From Lachnospira pectinoschiza (GTDB taxonomy: Bacteria > Bacillota > Clostridia > Lachnospirales > Lachnospiraceae): 64,000 nt of DNA. The notes beneath the pieces are model-generated. The model saw only the letters and a list, made by a program, of their open reading frames with translations. It had not been told where the DNA came from and did not search any database. Location: positions 558,001 through 622,000 of the forward strand of contig NZ_FNHZ01000001.1 in the NCBI RefSeq assembly GCF_900103815.1, read 5' to 3'. Every line of letters begins with the position of its first letter. The stretch's first letter is position 1. Of this stretch, positions 60,598 to 64,000 are shown one piece after another. Both the position numbers and the translations under genes were made by a program.

Positions 60598-61319
60598 TGG
60601 GAAGATTTGAAAGAACTAAGAATTTAGTTGGAGCCACAGGCTTTGAAAAGTTAACTAAGGCTAAGGTAATTATCTTTGGCGTTGGCGGTGTTGGTGGCTA
60701 TGTTGTAGAAGCCCTAGCTCGTTCAGGAGTAGGCTATATTGAAATCGTTGATAAAGACGTGGTTAGTGAATCTAATATTAACAGACAGATTATTGCCACA
60801 ACTAAGACAGTGGGTCAAAGCAAGGTAGAAGCCTTTAAGGAAAGAATTAAGGATATTAATCCTGATTGCACAGTGGTTGCAAGACAGTGTTTTTACCTAC
60901 CTGATAATAAAGATGAATTTGATTTTAGCAAGTATGATTACGTGGTGGATGCAGTGGATACTGTAACTGCTAAGCTATCAATTATTGAGGAAGCTAAGAG
61001 AGTAGATGTACCTGTAATTAGTGCCATGGGCGCTGGTAATAAATTAGATCCTACTAAGTTTGAGGTTGCAGATATTTTTAAAACATCCGTATGTCCTCTA
61101 GCTAAAGTCATGAGACGTGAATTAAAGAAGCGAGGCATAAAGAATTTAAAGGTGGTTTATTCTAAAGAGGAGGCAATAAAGCCTGAAGTAGATGAGGCTC
61201 TTTTACAAAAGGAATATGAAGAGACAAAGAAGAGACCAGTGGCAGGAAGTATCGCATTTGTACCATCTGTTGCAGGGCTTATAATTGCCTCTGAAGTGGT
61301 TAAAGATATACTTGTATAA
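60597..61319 (+). CDS. tcdA: tRNA threonylcarbamoyladenosine dehydratase (TcdA/CsdL-like)
   Basis: A 240-residue E1-like ATP-dependent enzyme that cyclises t6A to ct6A in tRNA. ATP site GVGGVGGYVVEALARSGVG (residues 30-48), metal/adenylate contacts DKDVVSESNINRQ, and SAMGAGNKLDP follow the family. It is the last gene of the zinc operon by overlap with znuB (TAATG), although no functional link to zinc is known. An inverted repeat follows 13 bases after the stop. Confidence 0.93.
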   Translation: MGRFERTKNLVGATGFEKLTKAKVIIFGVGGVGGYVVEALARSGVGYIEIVDKDVVSESNINRQIIATTKTVGQSKVEAFKERIKDINPDCTVVARQCFYLPDNKDEFDFSKYDYVVDAVDTVTAKLSIIEEAKRVDVPVISAMGAGNKLDPTKFEVADIFKTSVCPLAKVMRRELKKRGIKNLKVVYSKEEAIKPEVDEALLQKEYEETKKRPVAGSIAFVPSVAGLIIASEVVKDILV

Positions 61320-61332
61320 GTTTAATTAGACA

Positions 61333-61431
61333 CCCCTATTTCGTTGTATATTTTGTCTATTAATGGTATAATACTTTTACTGTATTAAACGTGATGACAA
61401 TAAAATATATAAGCGAAATAGGGGGTTTTTT
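61333..61431 (+). promoter_or_regulatory. Long inverted repeat joining operon end and chemoreceptor leader
   Basis: CCCCTATTTCG (61333-61343) and CGAAATAGGGG (61414-61424) are perfect inverted repeats. The second arm is followed by GTTTTTT and contains the chemoreceptor ribosome-binding site. A promoter (TTGTAT, 17 bases, TATAAT 61367-61372) lies in the loop, so its transcript lacks the first arm. Confidence 0.75.
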
Positions 61432-61433
61432 CT

Positions 61434-63491
61434 ATGAAGTTTAAACACATTAGTACCAAATTGTTGTGTTTTCTCCTACCAACAATTATCCTAGCTATGA
61501 TTATTCTTACAATGGTAAGTGCTAATTTAGCAAGAGCGGAATTGATTGAAAGTAATGAGGAATTAATGGAAACGTCCTTAAATGGAGAAGCTGATAATAT
61601 TAATACTATCCTTATGGAAATCTCTTCAACGGCTAATGCTGAAGCAGCTATGGGACAGCAATTATATTCAACAGCTACAGTAGAAGAATTAGAGCAGTCC
61701 TTAGTATCTATTGTAAGTACCTATGATGGCATTTTGGGATCTGGTTATTGGTTCGAGCCTAATGTTTATAATGGCAATGCAATTTGGGGACCTTACGCTT
61801 ATAGAGAAGGTAAAAGTATAGTAATTACCTATGACTACTCTACAACAGAGTATGACTATTTTAGTCAGGAGTATTATACTCTTGCAAAGGCTAACACATC
61901 GGCAGTCTTTACAGATCCATATTACGATGCTACAAGTGGCATGATTATGATGACTTGTGTGGCACCTATGTTTGATACTAACAACAACTTTATTGGTTGT
62001 GTTACAGTCGATGTTGAAATCTCTGAGATTAAGGAAATAGCAACAAGCATTCAGATAGGAGAGTCTGGATATGCAATGCTTCTTACATCATCAGGTATAT
62101 TCGTTGGCTATAAAAATGATGATTATATTTCAAAAGCTACAAATATCACTAATGTAACAAATTCCTCTATGGCAAAAGCCGGTGAAGAAATTCTTGCTTC
62201 TGCTACAGGTAAGTCGGAATTCACCGATGATGATGGTGAAGCAGTTGATCTTTATTGGAAGACAATTGATAAGACGAATTGGAAATTGGCAGTAATGATT
62301 AATCAGTCAGAATTAGAGCAGCCAATTAAAGCCTTACTTGTAAAGATTATGCTTATTTGCGTTGTTGCAGTAATTGTAGTAGCAGTAGTTATTTACTTAG
62401 TTGTAAAGCAGATTACTAATTCAATTGCAAAGGTAAAGAAATTTGCAGTAGGCTTATCTGATGGTGATTATACAATTCCTCCACTTGAGGTAACATCTAA
62501 AGATGAAGTAGGAGATTTGGGAAATTCTCTTAATGCTATGTATGATGCTTATAAAGATATTATAGGTTCTATTACAGAGCATTCAGATTCCCTTGATAAC
62601 TCTTCGCAAATGTTACATGATGCTACAACAGAACTTACAAGAAAGTTTGACATGATTAAAAATAATATGTCTGAAATAAATGAAGCAGTTATGTCTTCAT
62701 CAGCAGCAACTCAGGAAGTAAATGCATCTACTGAAGAAGTTAATTCATCAGTATCAATCCTTTCTGAACAGGCAGCTAAGTCAAAGGATATGGCTAAGGA
62801 GATTATGTTACGTGCAAGCGATGTTGAGACTAGAAGTAAAAATGCTTACGATAACGCTATTAGCCTATCAAAAGAATACGACGTATCACTTAAGAAGAGT
62901 ATAGATAATGCAGGTATAGTAGAATCAATTGGTACTCTTGCAGGCACTATTTCAGATATTGCAGAACAGATTAACCTACTTTCTCTTAATGCTTCAATTG
63001 AGGCTGCTAGAGCAGGTGAGCAAGGTAAGGGCTTTGCAGTAGTTGCAACAGAAATTGGTAAGTTAGCAGGAGATACAACAGAAGCAGTAGGTAAGATTCA
63101 AAACACAGTAGAAGATGTTCAAAGAGCTTTTGAAGAATTAACATCAGATGCTCAAAAGATTCTTGCCTTTGTAAATGAAACAGTAACACCAGATTACGAC
63201 CAGTTCGTTAAGGTTGGTAAGCAGTATGGTGAAGATGCTCATAACATCGATGATATTTCAGCAAGTATTTCTGAAATGTCTTCAACTATTGAAAGAACTA
63301 TGGGTGAGGTTAGCTTTGCAATTAATAACATTGCTGAGTCTACACAGGTTACAGCCGCTAGTTCAGTAGATAGTGTTAAGGCAGTAGGTGATGTTGCTGA
63401 TGTAGTTGCTGAAGTAGTTGAGATGTCTACTAAGGAAGAGGTAATCGCAAATGACCTTAGTCAGGTTGTTAGTGGATTTACACTTGAATAA
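61434..63491 (+). CDS. Methyl-accepting chemotaxis protein with dCache sensor
   Basis: A 685-residue chemoreceptor: N-terminal helix [20 protein letters not shown], a large extracytoplasmic dCache-like domain (about residues 35-290) with [20 protein letters not shown] and [13 protein letters not shown], second helix [24 protein letters not shown] and a C-terminal signalling hairpin whose tip is [20 protein letters not shown]. It signals to CheA for tactic response, likely to amino acids or sugars. The ribosome-binding GGGGG is 8 bases before the ATG, unusually within an inverted repeat. Confidence 0.92.
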   Translation: MKFKHISTKLLCFLLPTIILAMIILTMVSANLARAELIESNEELMETSLNGEADNINTILMEISSTANAEAAMGQQLYSTATVEELEQSLVSIVSTYDGILGSGYWFEPNVYNGNAIWGPYAYREGKSIVITYDYSTTEYDYFSQEYYTLAKANTSAVFTDPYYDATSGMIMMTCVAPMFDTNNNFIGCVTVDVEISEIKEIATSIQIGESGYAMLLTSSGIFVGYKNDDYISKATNITNVTNSSMAKAGEEILASATGKSEFTDDDGEAVDLYWKTIDKTNWKLAVMINQSELEQPIKALLVKIMLICVVAVIVVAVVIYLVVKQITNSIAKVKKFAVGLSDGDYTIPPLEVTSKDEVGDLGNSLNAMYDAYKDIIGSITEHSDSLDNSSQMLHDATTELTRKFDMIKNNMSEINEAVMSSSAATQEVNASTEEVNSSVSILSEQAAKSKDMAKEIMLRASDVETRSKNAYDNAISLSKEYDVSLKKSIDNAGIVESIGTLAGTISDIAEQINLLSLNASIEAARAGEQGKGFAVVATEIGKLAGDTTEAVGKIQNTVEDVQRAFEELTSDAQKILAFVNETVTPDYDQFVKVGKQYGEDAHNIDDISASISEMSSTIERTMGEVSFAINNIAESTQVTAASSVDSVKAVGDVADVVAEVVEMSTKEEVIANDLSQVVSGFTLE

Positions 63492-63542
63492 AGGTTAGTT
63501 GTCTTTTAGACTTCTAATAAATGTAAGCCAGCTTACAAAAGG

Positions 63543-63596
63543 TAAGGGCGTCATAGATAAGTCAGGTCCGATTATCTATGATGCCCTTATTGTTTA
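63543..63596 (+). terminator. Terminator after the chemoreceptor gene
   Basis: TAAGGGCGTCATAGATAA pairs with TTATCTATGATGCCCTTA; T-rich tail TTGTTTAT. Confidence 0.8.
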
Positions 63597-63744
63597 TATA
63601 TACGTAGTTTTTAAAACTAGATGATAAGATTTATCAAACTAGAAGTCGTAACATTAATGCTGTTTTCGTTGACATTTGCATATATCTAGATTACAATTAT
63701 CTTTGACGATAAAAATAAAGGAAAGAGGGAGGATAAGAAGGAAA

Positions 63745-64000
63745 ATGAGAAAAACCATGTATTATACAAGCTTTGAAGACGACTTAGTAGACAGTACTAA
63801 CCAAGATTATAAGCTTAAGGATAATTATAAATGGGTACATAAGAATCCTTTTTATGTATTTTTTGCCTGGCTTTTATACATTTTCTTAACAATCCCAGTT
63901 GGACTTATATATACTAAGTTGATTCTTAGAGTTAGTTATAAGAATCGCAAGGTTTTAAGAAAGTCCAAGCTTAAGGGATATTTTTTGTATAGCAATCATA
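63745..64000 (+). CDS. 1-acylglycerol-3-phosphate acyltransferase-like protein, 3' partial
   Basis: The frame starts MRKTMYYTSFEDDLVDSTNQ and runs off the window. Residues 33-58 form a membrane helix (FYVFFAWLLYIFLTIPVGLI) and the last visible residues FLYSNH are the start of the NHxxxxD acyltransferase motif. This matches PlsC-like lysophospholipid acyltransferases, which make phosphatidic acid. AAGGA precedes the ATG. The catalytic Asp and the rest lie outside the window. Confidence 0.75.
   Translation, partial: MRKTMYYTSFEDDLVDSTNQDYKLKDNYKWVHKNPFYVFFAWLLYIFLTIPVGLIYTKLILRVSYKNRKVLRKSKLKGYFLYSNH

Overview
The window is a low-GC (roughly 35 %) bacterial chromosome segment. It most resembles a motile, strictly anaerobic, saccharolytic Firmicute of the Lachnospiraceae type. 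The signs are strong GGAGG ribosome-binding sites, A/T-rich spacers, an oxygen-independent glycyl-radical ribonucleotide reductase, GGDEF and HD-GYP signalling proteins, a chemoreceptor, a GH43 xylan-type glycosidase, a DUF1836 protein, and a pair of small proteins that usually sit beside clostridial housekeeping genes. No prophage, CRISPR array, transposase or integrase is visible. Assignment to family is an inference from gene content, not from a marker gene.

Layout. 1-3.7 kb: end of an ABC exporter, an XRE regulator and typA. 3.7-6.5 kb: a two-OB-fold SSB-like protein, then a lysine riboswitch with attenuator controlling dapA-dapB; the dapB terminator lies inside the convergent acetyltransferase gene. 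7.7-11.1 kb: DegV protein, flavodoxin, oligoendopeptidase F. 11.1-13.07 kb: a 2-kb block without protein genes. It holds 42-bp mini-repeats, a 472-bp non-coding unit duplicated in tandem (523-bp period, each copy with its own terminator hairpin), a GC-rich structured RNA candidate, tRNA-Gly and a three-hairpin dispersed repeat. 13.07-17.5 kb: trkA-trkH potassium uptake, a cysteine-rich membrane peptide and CorA. 17.6-24.3 kb: two GGDEF proteins flank a 53-aa gene and nrdD, whose promoter carries two NrdR-type boxes.

24.3-36.6 kb: an EF-hand/RTX-like calcium protein, GH43 enzyme, XRE regulator with an SleB-type wall hydrolase, a fused MacB-like ABC transporter, a transglutaminase-like protein, a YerC-type regulator, a DUF1836 protein, and PspA with its SPFH/zinc-ribbon partner. 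36.8-41.3 kb: PcrA helicase, a small acidic-tailed membrane protein, an RlmD-type rRNA methyltransferase with a TTG start. 41.5-47.9 kb: a stand-alone adenylation domain overlapping a GNAT gene, HxlR regulator, DUF1624 membrane protein, HD-GYP protein, NhaC antiporter. 48-53.4 kb: hemerythrin protein, an SdpR/SdpI-like pair in which the sdpI-like gene is frameshifted, thiM-thiE, an ECF S-component divergent from a MocR regulator that is C-terminally short and lacks the PLP lysine, a 53-aa acidic protein, and the second copy of the three-hairpin repeat. 53.6-64 kb: proline symporter, KDPG aldolase, aldose epimerase, a zur-znuA-znuC-znuB-tcdA operon with two inverted-repeat operator candidates, a chemoreceptor and the start of an acyltransferase.

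Most of the window is ordinary core genome. The parts that existing families explain least are the 11.2-12.5 kb non-coding block, the three-hairpin repeat (12.8 kb and, inverted, 53.4 kb), the orphan adenylation/GNAT pair, the degenerate MocR regulator, and the regulatory inverted repeat that seems to hold both the znu-operon terminator and the chemoreceptor ribosome-binding site.
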